NCBI RefSeq assembly: GCF_020536995.1
Contig: NC_068365.1
Span: 34,401,567-34,465,566, forward strand
Reading direction: 5' to 3'
Origin: Dreissena polymorpha
Taxonomy: Eukaryota; Mollusca; Bivalvia; Myida; Dreissenidae
Length of the DNA: 64,000 bases
Position numbers and translations under genes: made by a program. Within the stretch, counting starts at the first letter, position 1; every line of letters begins with the position of its first letter. Under the pieces are notes generated by a model. The model made no database searches, had not been told where the DNA came from, and worked only from the letters and a program-made list of their open reading frames with translations. Below, piece after piece: positions 11,466 to 24,531 of the stretch.

Positions 11466-14150
11466 CTGTAACAATCGACAGGACAAAGGTGTGGGACCAG
11501 TGCACATCTGTAATTGTTGAAGATAACAAATTATGTAATGTGAATAGTAGAGACGCATCAATACAAAACAAAATACAATCTTAAATGTGTTTATGGTTGC
11601 ATATTTTCCATTATACCTCGATGACGTTGTTAGCCCAAACATTTATAAATGAAAACTTAACTAATTTCACGTAATGATCCGTTGTTTTCTTGCCTTGTTT
11701 TACTCTTGACTCCAGGAATCATCTGTATGCAAAATCCTATATTTGGCGCATTGAAATGTCCTTTGTTAAGCTGAGTCTGAAGTCATTCCTAATCTTGGAT
11801 TACGACTGGTTGTTAGCAGATATCTTAAACCACAGCTGAAAGATGTATTCAACTTTGGCATTGGCCGTAGTTTGCTTGTGTATCAAATGAAACTAGTACA
11901 CTGCAAGGTCCAACCCATGATAATTACCTTGAACCCTGATGGTCCAACAGGGTTCTGAAAGAATAAAACATCAGTTTAGATATATATTAATAGAAAATAA
12001 GCAGAGCATGCACAAATAAAATAATATCATTATTAGTTTAGCAAAACAATAACGATTCGCTTAAGTATAATAAGTGCAACATGAAAGCAACACTCTGGAT
12101 CTAATTTACATCATATCAATTATATAAAATGAATAAAACCTGTTCTAAACACAATTATTAAATTTCTGATGCAAATTCTTCTTCAAGATATAATACCATG
12201 GGGCTTTAAATATTAATTATTATTTTTTCAACTGGATTTTATTTGAAAGGTGAAAAGAAACAAATGCTCAACAATTTCATCTCAATGCTTTCAAGAGTTT
12301 CTGCAACAAACTTGTATAATCCTGTAATTGTTTGGTAAAGGGCTAAGCTGTTAGAATGGACAATAGAACTTTACAAGTTGTGATAACATGGACAACAAAA
12401 ATGAAAATTTCAATGTCACAACAGAAAATAACTATAAGTCTGCGCAGTGCATTATAGTCAACAATATTTTACATTATAGTGTGCTTACAATTTACCCATC
12501 AACTGCATTATTACTTTTTTAATAATAATGTACTAGATGTATTTTGGGTGCAATGGAGTTACATGGACAATACAATTTGGAGTCAAGTTACATCTCATAA
12601 CATTCGTCACATACATTTTGTTCGAAACACATTTGATTCTATTGCTGGTATACTCCATTCTATACATAGATGGTGACGTCACTACGTTATTGTCACCTCT
12701 ATACTTAGACGCATCACACACCTCCATTTGGAGGCATTTATGACTACGACACAAAGAAGTCAGCGGATGAATGAAGTCTTTGCTTTATAAGTAAACATTC
12801 ATGTTATGATTCAAAAGTTAAGTATTATTTTGTTCAGTCTTACGGTCTTATGTTAGTATCAATTAAAATTTTCGTTAGTTTTCAACAATTTCGCTCTTTA
12901 TTCATTTTTTTAGAACTGTACTTTCATTTTCGGTTGTATAACAACATGTATCCTTCATTGACGAAAGTTTGCAATGAAATAGCGTTTTCAAAACAGCTTA
13001 AAAAGTTTCAGAAGGTGTGTCTGATGCATGTTTTGAATAGACACAATGTCATAGCTATATTGCCGACTAGTATGGGAACAATTTGATATTTCAAGTGGCT
13101 CCATTTGTATTGCAAGAGAAGTTCAAATTGACTTGTTCAGTTTGTTAAATTTTGACACCCTAATTATATATTTTTTATAAGTGCCTGATAGATTTTTTTC
13201 TTTAAAAAATTGAGATCAATGAAAAATTTAGATAAAGCACAGCATTGATGTTCTATGATGGTCATTTTTAGTGGAATAGTATGTTACAATAAAAAAATAA
13301 TAACTATTGTATTAATGAATTTAGATTAGGTGTCATCTTTAAATGGGGTAGTAATTCATTATATGAGATTAGCACATTATATAGTTGAAAAATAAATAAC
13401 ACTTTAATGACTTACCATAGTAAAATAAAGTAGCATAGAATATGTTGCAGGACATAAAATGTAAAACTGAAATTGAAGAAGCTTTACAAATATTTTACAC
13501 TGACAACACTGTTGGTTTTCCAAAAAAAATGCTTCTTATCTACCTGCCCTAGTTTTTTGGGGCAAATTTAAATATTATTAATATCATTGAGTTAAATTAT
13601 TAAAATATCAATATGTTTTGATTACATTAGCTTATTATATTATTAATAATGAAATACTTTGCAAGGAAAGTTCAATGCTGTTTTAATTAGTCTTAATTAG
13701 CTACTAGTAAAATTGAAAATATCAGTGACATCCAATACTTGGATTATATGCGTATGAATGCATATTTTCTTTGACAGTTACATAGTACCCTATTTAATTG
13801 GATTAAAAACAACAAATAACTATAGTTCCACAACCCAGCCCAAGTTAACTCAAACTGAATTAATTCATCAATTGATCCTATTTAATAATATTAAAAACAA
13901 CATGTGTAAGATTTTGAGAATATCCCATGTATTCCTCTAGTATTCCTCTAGTACACCAACATGCACGTCTTACTAATGATTTACATGCACTCCTTAAACA
14001 GTTTAACAAAAATAATGAATGATTAATCCAAAGAAAACAACAAACAAGCTGCTTCATATAAAAAGTTAATTACATAAGCTTACATAAGCAAAATTATCAT
14101 TTTGATAATAAATCAAGATTATACTTCAACCAAACCATTATAAATGTATT
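11466..14150. other. AT-rich intergenic or intronic DNA
   Basis: No supported exon. Short ORFs around 12480-12750 overlap on both strands in a region with small inverted motifs (for example ACCTCCATTTGGAGG near 12720), more like a small repeat than coding sequence. Confidence 0.4.
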
Positions 14151-14236
14151 GGTGGGGGGGGGGGGTAATGTAAGCTCTCAGACTAAAATGGGGGAAATGT
14201 CTGGGGAGGGAACATTTTAGGGGGGGGGGGGGGGGC
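14151..14236 (+). repeat. Two long G runs
   Basis: Uninterrupted G runs at about 14152-14165 and 14220-14235, with further G-rich sequence between them. They could form G-quadruplexes on the plus strand. Confidence 0.7.
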
Positions 14237-14690
14237 GTCCGGAATTCCTGCTAAGGGCAAAAGTGTTGTTAATGTTTCTTTAGAAGTAATAACTGAAGGA
14301 AAGTACTCATGGGTGTATGCTCATTCATAAACATTTCTGAGCATATCAATTGGAACAGCAATATTTAGTGCATTTGAAAGAGATATAACTGTGTCATGCA
14401 TTGGTTTAGATGAAGCCCACATGGTCCTTTAATGGTAGCTTTCCTATTAGGGAATTTTATACTGTACTTAGTTTTTACTCTACAATCTAGGTCTTTTGTC
14501 ATAAAATGAGAAGTTTTATTATCAAACAGGTTTTGTGTTTGAACCTCACAAATTTTATAATACCGAAGTCCCATCATATAATCATCATCACAATCAGCAG
14601 CAGCATAATCATATTCATCATCATCATCGTTAGCTGCAGCATCATTTTGTTGTATTATCAGAATTCAATACAAATACAAACACAACCATT
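14237..14690. other. AT-rich sequence with CAT/ATC-rich end, no gene
   Basis: Repeated ATCATCATC-like words (about 14575-14650) lead into the trinucleotide array. ORFs here lack recognisable domains. Confidence 0.4.
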
Positions 14691-14695
14691 ACAAC

Positions 14696-15204
<509 letters not shown>

Positions 15205-16254
15205 TGGTACACCAGTACTTGTTGTCCATGGAGACGATCATGAGAACTCTCCCAGAGTATTAATCGAACCCATGCCCAGCGGACAACATTCTCTACACCA
15301 TAGGGACCATGAATTAATATTTGACGCCATGTGCAACATAATTCACCTTATTACAAAAAACATGGAATTCACAAAATGACTGAAAATGCTTTAAAATAAA
15401 TGCAAATTTGAAACAAAACAACCTAAGCAATACATAATAAGAAACACTACATTATTGAAACACTGATACCATGAACATTTTAGAGTGTAACACCTTATGT
15501 ACATGTACCAGACCTTTATGTACTACCAGTACTTTGAAACTTTACGTACCACCTACATAAAATAAAGGTGTTATTGTCCATTCATTCATAGCAGTCCTAA
15601 TGAATTAAGGTCATTCTCTAAACATGATTAAAGTCTAAAGAAGGAAATAATTTGATTTTTTTACAGTTTGAACATTAAGGTCATTCTCTCTTCTCTTCAA
15701 AGTATCACATTTCAATTATAGAATATAATACAAACAATTTAGGCTTTATAATCCTTAGTCAGGATAAGATAAGAGACAAATGAATTTTTATAATTTACTT
15801 CAATTTCAGGTAAGACTAATAAATCATTTATTAAGTACTACATGTACTTGGGCTAATGAATTAAACTAAGACACTCAGTGACACTTAGACAATCTGACAA
15901 AAAATAAAATCTATGGCCAATATATAAGTCTAAATTCATAAATACTATTACACAAAATACATTTCATCAATAACACACATTCATATTAAATAAGTTATTT
16001 CTATATATTATAAATATGGTACATAAAGTGTCAGATAGTGGTACATAAAGTGTCTGTACGTAAACGGACTGGTAAGTAAGGTGTGACATTCAACATTAAA
16101 AATCAGTTAACAATATATGGACTTCATTGTTTTGCATATACGCAATCAAAGCATATTTATTAAAAATTAAAACACACTGTTCATGGCTGTATCTTTTTAT
16201 TTATACATGCATCAACTATTCTGGTTATTAATACATTTTTAAAATTATATATAA
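15205..16254. other. AT-rich intergenic DNA
   Basis: No exon, RNA gene or clear repeat seen. Confidence 0.4.
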
Positions 16255-16490
16255 ACAAGAGCATCACATAATGGGTGCCAAGCTAGGCTGCGGTGCAGTT
16301 TTGAAAAAATGAATTTGTTTTTTTAGAGGTTAGTGACCTTGACCTTGGACCGAGTGACCCCAAAATGGGTGTGGTGTGTAGAAATCATCAAGGTGCATAT
16401 ACATGTGAGGTTTCAATGTTATAGGTGAAAGCACTTTGATTTTAGGGCCGATGTAAAGGTTTTAGCACGACCCGGACGTCTGACGACTAA
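16255..16490. repeat. Bivalve-type GACCTTGACC repeat
   Basis: Starts AACAAGAGCATCACATAATG and includes 'AGTGACCTTGACCTTGGACC', 'CCAAAATGGGTGTGG' and 'GTTTCAATGTTATAGGTGAA', the ordered words of a repeat I know from bivalve genomes. It ends near a CCGGACGTCTGACG segment. Confidence 0.6.
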
Positions 16491-18588
16491 TTGTCTATGA
16501 CAATACCTAGGGTTTTCACTGAAAACAGACGAGCTAAAATTGAGCGCCATATAAATTAAATGGAAAACATACAATATTATGCCAAGCAAAAATAAAGCTG
16601 TAAAAATCTCACCTGCTCGTCTTTGTTGTTGCAATTAGCACATTCAGCATTTTCAGTATCTACTAAATAAATATATGAAAGTGCCAAATGTCCAAGATAC
16701 CATTACGTCCTCCTCAAAATGTTTGATCCTTCGAAATTCATTTATTTTATCCCTGATAAATCCTCTCACACATTAGGCCTACATGTAAGATTCCTTGTAA
16801 TGTTCACAGCGTTTATTTTAAATCGTTTACGTTCTCAAATTTCAGCAGGTATTTAATTATGAATATTTATTTATGATTTAGATTTATTTACTATTTCGAA
16901 GATACAGTCTTGCACACAGGTGGAAGTAACGTACCCTGGATAGTATATTCAAAAAAATATATAAAATCATGTTAAATGAGAGAAAAAATGAAAACAAAGC
17001 GGAAAAAAATCCCCACCCTCTGATATTAAAATCATAACAAGGTCATTAACTAGAATTTTCATAGGCCTTTCTTCGCCGGCCGCAAAAATGTCACAAATAA
17101 TAATAATTCAAAGCATCCCTTGGTCCTCTTATGGGCAATTGTACAACCTTTCAAAAAAAGTTTACTTCAAAGAAATCCTTCCAGGCGTTTACTCACAGTC
17201 GGTCGATAACCACGCAATATTTCGAGCCAAACGGTCTACAAGAATAAATGTGGGACAGACGTTCACACAATATTTTTGAGTTTTAATCGATAGCTCGCGT
17301 CCTATTCCTTTAAAACAACGAATCGTGATAAATAATGCATGCATATGCAACCACTTACCCATAAAAACTAATTCCAATACAATCAGAATGATAAGTATTT
17401 TTCATTTATTTACATTTATTAAAACGTCGTTGTTGTTGTTGATTGGATATTTCTGTGCCTGGCTCTGTCAGTGTAATTCACTGGTAAGCCGGGTTCAAGA
17501 GCGATGGCTACTTTCGTTTTCAAGTAAATCAAAATTAGACTTAAAACAGTTGTTGCAAAGAAAATATAAACTTTTGGAATTAGTTTTTACACCCTGACAG
17601 GGCGACACATATACCCACCAGAACGAACGACATTTAGTTTGCCGATACGGCAATTATAACATGTATCGCCCCCTTTTTGTCGTTCTGTGTAATTTATTTA
17701 TAATTCGGGCTTTTTGTCGTGTTGGCAACAATCTTCATATCCGCAAACACGCCATAATGTTTAAGAAGAAATCAGCCATCATATGTAACTGATCTACCAC
17801 CATTGTGGTGAAGAGACTTCAGAAATTACGCACAAACAACACAACTTATTATCCGACCCATTTTATATCAGCTTCTTGATGAAAAATCTTAAGCTTTAAA
17901 GAGGTGACTGTTTAATCATTTCGCAAATCATTAATTTAGACAATACTAATTACGTAATGGGTAATTTGTTTATTTGCAAAGCTATTGGGTTTCTTTTTGG
18001 TGCGTTCTGTGAATATTGTGAGTCGTCACTTGTCCCGTGCCTCTGGGCGACGAACATAATAACTTAGCCTTTCTTTTAAGCATTTTGTTGGTTGATAGCA
18101 CTATTACCAGTTTTGTCTCAGATATCTATGTCAGCTCAAATTTATGTTTATAAGTTTTAACTATATTTTTGCTAACGTATTGACATGTGTATGTATAAAA
18201 ATAATAGCATTAATAATACCCTCTTCAACATAACTTATTCGTTATTATAAAGCAATTTTTAATATGTGATTTATCATAACAATAACTAAATCAAAACAGT
18301 CTAACATGTTTAATTGTATAATCCTTTCATTCAGATACTCATTTACAGCGTAACATTTTGTGTTCAAACGGATACATGTACTTATTTTAATTTTATCAAA
18401 AGAGGTTCCATACATAAATTACAGTGCTAATTGTAGGGTTGCACAGGGAACAATGGCATCGACGGCAAACGGATGGCGCTTTCGGTGGCATATGTAAAAA
18501 ATCATTTTTCACCACATGTTGGCTACGGATGGGGCTTTTCTCCGAGTCTTGATCGGGTTTTAGTTTCCTCGGCTTTCAATCGAAGGAA
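16491..18588. other. AT-rich intergenic DNA
   Basis: Only short ORFs without domains. A small imperfect inverted repeat near 17600-17690 (GGGCGACACAT against ATGTATCGCCC, plus GAACGAC against GTCGTTC) could be a decayed foldback. Confidence 0.4.
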
Positions 18589-18676
18589 ATGGATGATTCG
18601 CATGCCCTAGATTGGATGAAATGCCACGAAAAGGAGGTGGAACTTTGTACAAATAATGGTTTCTACTTTTGTTTTG
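18589..18676 (+). other. Candidate first coding exon
   Basis: An ATG in fair start context (GGAAATGG) opens 29 codons rich in His, Cys and Glu (MDDSHALDWMKCHEKEVELC...). These end at a consensus donor, G followed by GTGAGT. The 150 bp upstream are GC-richer than the surroundings, as expected of a promoter or 5' UTR. No second exon could be matched downstream and no family is recognised. Confidence 0.2.
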
Positions 18677-18956
18677 GTGAGTATGAATGTAAAGTTCACA
18701 TTTATGTTATTATTTAAGTATGGAAAATATGTAATATCAACAGGATGTTTAGTATAAATCTTCTTATTGGTTTAGATTATAAATATTTTTTGCTAAGTAA
18801 TGGGAACATACATATGTTTTGACTAAATATTTCGGGAATAGCCCTGCATTATTAAAATTTGGTGTGAAACTAACAACGCGTTATATTGCCTGCCTAATGC
18901 AAAAACAACAGTTGTTCACGTCTACTTGTGAATAAAAAATGACTTTGATGTTATAA

Positions 18957-19383
18957 CAGAGGGGGTAATCACGTGACAGACAAGATGGCGACGTCCATGC
19001 CGAGGCAGGTATTTTTCGTCGTTTTATACGCTTTATAACTTGTATTATTATTTTTTTATTCCGCTCACTTTCCAGCCCTATTAGGAAGAAAGTTACTGGC
19101 TTTTATTTCATAGTAATATTCTCTCTATATCTCGACTTTACTCGGTGCGATATTTCTTAGCGGGATGAGGGCTCCACCAAAAAAAATTGCGGGGAGTAAA
19201 GTGGAGATATAAAGCGAATTTAAATACGAAATAAAAGCTTATCACCTTTTTACTGATATGGCTAGAAAGTGAGCGTCATTTAAACAATAAACAGAGGTAA
19301 TAAAGGTTTTAAAACGGCGAAAAATAACTGTCTCGGTATGGACGTCGCCATATTGACTATCATGCACGTGATTACCCCCTCTG
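18957..19383. mobile_element. Long-armed foldback miniature element
   Basis: The left end CAGAGGGGGTAATCACGTG and the right end are inverted copies. The pairing continues through ATGGCGACGTCCAT, then CGAG(G/A)CAG and ATTTTTCG(T/C)CGTTTTA, so most of the 427 bp can fold on itself. There is no ORF. Arms have diverged by several substitutions and a small indel (GACAGACA against GCATGATAGTCA). No clear target duplication was found, so the superfamily is unassigned. Confidence 0.8.
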
Positions 19384-22140
19384 AACAGTGCATTAAGAAA
19401 TTTTACTTTATTTCGAAATATAACGCATATGTTTTTGCCCATTATATTTTCATTTTTATATATTTAAAATCATAAACAATACGTAAAATTATACAAAATA
19501 TGAACGTGTTTACAAAAACATTCAAGTCCAAAAACATTGTTTCAGCAAACATACGATGTACTTTTTTGTTCAAGAATTTGTTTAAAATAGTGTTTATAGA
19601 TTATTCCAAATTGTTCTTAAATAGAATTGTACGAAGTTAGTTAAAAGAGTAGAGCATTGAAATTGTAACAAAATGATTGCTTCTCAATCTAGATTTATCA
19701 TTTATTTGCTTCTTTCAGTAAATACAACAAATATCTACCTCGTTAATTTTCGCTGACGATCGTTTACGACTTTTCAAATAGAACGCCTGATATATGAAAG
19801 GTGACTTCATATATAGATATATATTAGTGATAAATAATGGGCATTAATCAACGTGCAACTTTAGCTCAGAGATTTTCAAAGATTATAACGTACCAATGCG
19901 TTTGAATTCATACATTAATATCGCTAGCCTCCACAAAAATTGTAACTATCCATGACAGTCGGCCCGAACGCAATGATAATCATGTTTCATTGGTACACGT
20001 TCGCGAGAAACCGATTGTTGGATGATTTAATCATCATTTTGTATGGGGATTTTTTAACACACCCAGCGGTCCTAAAAGCACGATTTAGTTTGCTTACAAT
20101 TCAAATGTCATTCTTGGTTTCCCAGTCGATAGAGCATGCGTACTATTAACGACACGTAGATGGTTGTTTATTGCGCTAAGTCATAACCGAATGGGTATTT
20201 ACTGTGTGAAAAAATATTGCGACACCCTATGACGAATAAAAACATTGCAGAACAGAACTGAACACGATTGAACAATGTGGTATTTGTATTTGTTCATGAT
20301 ATTACGTAATGACTGATACTGCTTTACAAGATAAGCGTAACAAATCAAATGTACACTTTCTCATTATAAAAGTTACGTGTATTTATTAAAGCTTTCGATT
20401 TCGTGTACTTGATATCGCATGTATTGTTTGAAGTTGGGTTATCTGTCAAGGATGTTGTTGATCGTGAAGTCACTACAAGCAACCCACAAAAATGTAAAGG
20501 ATTGATTCCTTGTAAAGTGAAGCTACATGCCATAAGCATATTATGAGGTCACCCAGTCCACATTTGCATGCAATTTAAATAGTACACGTCGGTAAAAGAA
20601 TGACGCCGAACATTGTCTGTAGTATCCGACAGAGTTATCGATCGCATGGTAAACGACCGCCGCGACAGCATTGGTTGTAGTGATGATGGTGTCGGTGTTG
20701 TCGGTATGATCATCATTCTGAAGTGGTGGCTTAAATATTTTTTTATCGAAGCTTCTAGACAATTATATAGAATGGTGTAAACATGTTTGCACAACGTTAT
20801 AAATCATACTTAAGCGATAATATCTCGACAACATTTCCTCTGAGACATTAATAAATAGCACTGAGGTCTTATATATATATATATAACGTTAAACGTCCTG
20901 AGAACACTGTCATTATTTGACTATTTCTGACGATCTCATAGTAAATGTTGCAATAAAAAGACAGTGTGGGCAAATATAAACTTCACATTTGTTTCCGATA
21001 ATGTTTTCAGGTAGTTTATATAAAAATGGTATGGTGTTACAGGCTGCCGATGGTGACACGACACGCATATACGTAATGTGTATTATTTACTAAGTCGAAG
21101 CATGTACGGCTTTGGTTGTTAGATATAGGAAATCCCATACTTGTTTGAATTATTCAACTATGATAGGATAACAAAATGAGATTAAAGTCCACGCGTCGTA
21201 AAAGCCCTCAACAAAATGATTATGTTTGATCCACACGAAAAGTATGAATTGGCATTATGCAAACCTTTTACGTCAGAGTTTTCTAATTAAACTAATTTTA
21301 TTAGACCGTCAATCTCTTCCGTCTGTAAAATAACAATATTAGTAGTTATCAAGCAGAAAAAATTAAATTTATAAACAATATAGGTTCAATTTAAACTAGT
21401 CTATATGTTATTGATGAATCATATTTATATGACCGCATCCTTTTTTAAATGTCCGTTACGCGGAAATAATAAAATGGACATGCTCATGTTCCCCATGACG
21501 TATACGACATTTAAACGACGAAACCAAATGCTTCAGTTTTTTTTATTATACCTACACTGTTTTACTTTTGTATTATACAATAACTTTGATTTATAATAGT
21601 TTAAATGTGATTAGAAATAAAGACTATGTCACTTCATTATGTGTAAGTTGCGCATTTACTCTGGTTATTTTTTTTTCACACTCATTATTAAATAAAATAC
21701 GCAGAATCAATTAGTAATTTCCGTTTATTGTTTTCTTTGAGTAGCTGATCTTTCATGTAAAATAGTGATCACATCACTGGTTTGTGGTTTCCCAACATTC
21801 ACACGTAGTCACGTTATTCATTGGGAACCCATCTTTGAACTTCAATAGGAGAACAAGGTATATAAAGAAAAATACAAATCTACAGACTGTTACTTCGGTA
21901 AAATCAAGTAAAGTATTTGTGTTCATTCTGCCTCAACTAGGTTTTCTATACTGAAAGGTACGTCTCTTTTCTAAAACGGTTAGCCCGCATGCGTGAAACA
22001 CATGGGTACGAGCATTCCAATGTGAATCATTGATATGTCAAAATATCGCTTACAGTTTCTATAAATATGATGAAATGGTGAACGTCATACGTCATTGTTC
22101 TTCGTGATGTCTTACCACACTGTATAATATGATGCAGTGT
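19384..22140. other. AT-rich intergenic DNA
   Basis: No supported gene. There is a TA run near 20870-20884. Short overlapping ORFs on the minus strand around 20540-20795 have no recognisable domain. Confidence 0.4.
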
Positions 22141-23205
22141 TGTTGATAATGCTAGCCGACATAATATCACACATTATGACAAAATGGCATACGGTATGAT
22201 ACTTGGTGATGTGTTATGTTATAACATCACACATCAACATAATGACATACTGTATGATACTTGGTGATGTGTTATGTTATTACATCACACATCAACATAA
22301 TGACATACGGTATGATACTTGGTGATGTGTTATGTTATAACATCACACATCAATATGATGACATACGGTATGATACTTGGTGATGTGTTATGTTATAACA
22401 TCACACATCAACATGATGACATACGGTATGATACTTGGTGATGTTTTATGTTATTACATCACACATCAACATGATGACATACGTAATGATAATTTGTGAT
22501 GTGTTATGTTATAGCATCAAAACATCAACATGATTACAAACGGTATAAACTTGGTGATGTGTTATGTTATAACATCACACATTATGAAATGGTGGCATAC
22601 GATTGGGTACTTGGTGATTTGTTATGTTTTAACATAACACATTATGCCGTGATGACTTACGGTTTGGTACGTGGTGGTGTGTGATGTTATAACATCACAC
22701 ATTTAGACATGATGACACACGGTATGATAATTGTTGATGTGTTATGTTATAACATCACACAAAAACATAATGGCATGCGGTATGGTACTTGGTGATGTGT
22801 AATGTTATAACATCACACATTATGACACGATGGCTTACGGTTTGATACTTTGTGATGTATTATGGTATAACATCATTTATTGTGGCATGATGGATTACGG
22901 TTTGATACTTGGTAGTGTGTTATGTTATAAAATCACACATTATGACATAATGGTATACGGTATGATACGTTGTGATGTGTTATGTAATATCATCACACAT
23001 TATGACATGATGGCAAACGGTATGTTACTTTGTGATGTGTTATGTTATATCATCACACATAATGACATGATGGCATACGGTATGTTACTTTGTGATGTGT
23101 TATGTTATAACATCATACATTATGACATGATAGCATACGGTATGATACTTGGTGGTGTGGAATTTTATTATATTACACATATTTACATGATGGTTACACA
23201 GCAAG
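22141..23205. repeat. 58/60-bp tandem satellite, about 17-18 units
   Basis: Units read GGTATGATACTTGGTGATGTG, then TTATGTTATAACATCACACA, then a short variable link and a GACATAC core. Spacing of the ACTTGGTGAT word is 58 bp from 22201 to about 22549 and 60 bp from there on, because the spacer after CACACAT changes. Each unit contains a near palindrome (GTGATG...TTATAACATCAC). The 60-bp units are 20 codons long, which alone creates a plus-strand ORF of about 137 codons (22830-23243). I do not count that ORF as a gene. Confidence 0.95.
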
Positions 23206-23940
23206 ATACTTGGGCGAGCAGAACATTATTCAATATGAAATGATGTTTTAAATTCTTTGCGGTATATATTTTGTCAGGATCGGCATAACAGGATATAACA
23301 TTTTATGAATGTAATTTAGTATATATTTGTTTATATGTCATGATCTGAACTGACTGCTTTATTTAATGTTGCTTGATTGTTTGGTGCAACGTTGCTTATT
23401 CCGTTTTCGATGTACGGGTAAAATTGAATGAAGAATCTGTTATGAGATGAAAAACCATGCTTAATAAGAAATTAATGTTTTATTCTGTTAAGGATAGACA
23501 TAAAACAACATCATGCCATTAACATTAACATGTTTTATCAAGAAAATGCAAACAGCGAAATACGAAACAGAAAGCGATAAATAACAAACTTACTTAAAGT
23601 TTAATAAAACATGAGTAAAAACGTGGATTTTCGATTTTTTGCTAAATTCACTATCATAACGATTACGTTTCTTTTAATTTCTATTACATTATCATATGAT
23701 CTTATTCGCTTAATTTGTTTTAAATTATTTAAGATTTAATCGATATTGCGAAATGAATGTAACATTGAGATTAGGAAGATGCAACAAAACGACCGACAAA
23801 CCTTTTTTATAAGCGTTTTTTAAAAGTATTGCTACTGTGAACCTAACTATGTGTACAAAATACATATGTTGATATTCTGTGTAGCCGTTTACATTTATGA
23901 ACTGCGACATAATTTTCTTAAAAAAAAAATCCGTTCAATA
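23206..23940. other. AT-rich intergenic DNA
   Basis: No exon or recognised repeat. Confidence 0.4.
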
Positions 23941-24480
23941 TATAGAGAATAACAGGTTACTGTCTGATCTTTATGTTATACATCGGGCAAGGCTTAGAAT
24001 AATATAACGGCGAGGCTTGCCGAGCCGTTATTTTATTCGTGCCGAGCTTGATATATTACAAAAAGATCAGGCAGTAACCTGTTTTTCTGTTTATCATACC
24101 TCTACGTCCCAGATTTTAAAGAAATAATGAAAAAATCGCAAAAAGCTGCAGTCTTAGCGGGAAAGAATATGACTTTTGTCGTTTGACGTGTTAATAATGA
24201 CGTCATGAGCATGCGCGCTTAATATTTGTAAAAAAATGTTTTTGCTGATAGTGTTGCATTTTGTGTTTAAAATATATTACATCTTGGTATCAAATTGTTT
24301 GTTTTGTTAAATCTGATCGATTTTAATAAAAATGATTACTTTATAGTTGATTCCGAGTAATATGACCATCCTCCACACATGACTGATATAAGAACTTCCT
24401 GTTGACCATGATATAAATTTTTTTATATCAGGCAACGTTATATCAGGCAGATATCAATGCGGTGGTATGATAAATTTTAT
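23941..24480. repeat. Foldback element, family member 1
   Basis: The arms 23951-23972 and 24062-24083 are inverted copies over 22 bp with one mismatch (AACAGGTTACTG(T/C)CTGATC). A second hairpin, AACGGCGAGG...CGAGCCGTT, sits between them. The left flank TATAGAGAATA and the internal GGCTTAGAA also occur in the element at 39.6 kb, whose arms are otherwise different. The stretch to about 24480 ends with another TATCAGGCA/GTGGTATGATAA motif and is probably part of the same insertion. Confidence 0.7.
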
Positions 24481-24502
24481 TTCCTCGTCGATATGTGTGT
24501 TT

Positions 24503-24531
24503 GGGGGGGGGGGAGGGGGGGGGGGGGGGGG
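24503..24531 (+). repeat. Long G run
   Basis: Twenty-eight G with a single A at 24514; could form a G-quadruplex or cause polymerase slippage. Confidence 0.85.

Noticed and set aside
17440-17520. Possible tRNA-like sequence around GCCGGGTTCAAG
   Set aside because: Only a B-box-like word is present; no A box or pairing acceptor ends.
22141-23205. CRISPR-like regular array
   Set aside because: The whole unit is repeated, with no unique spacers; the setting is a eukaryotic genome.
22830-23243. 137-codon frame with repeated 20-residue units
   Set aside because: The satellite unit is 60 bp, so any frame free of stops stays open; there is no domain, no signal peptide and no start context that argues for a protein.
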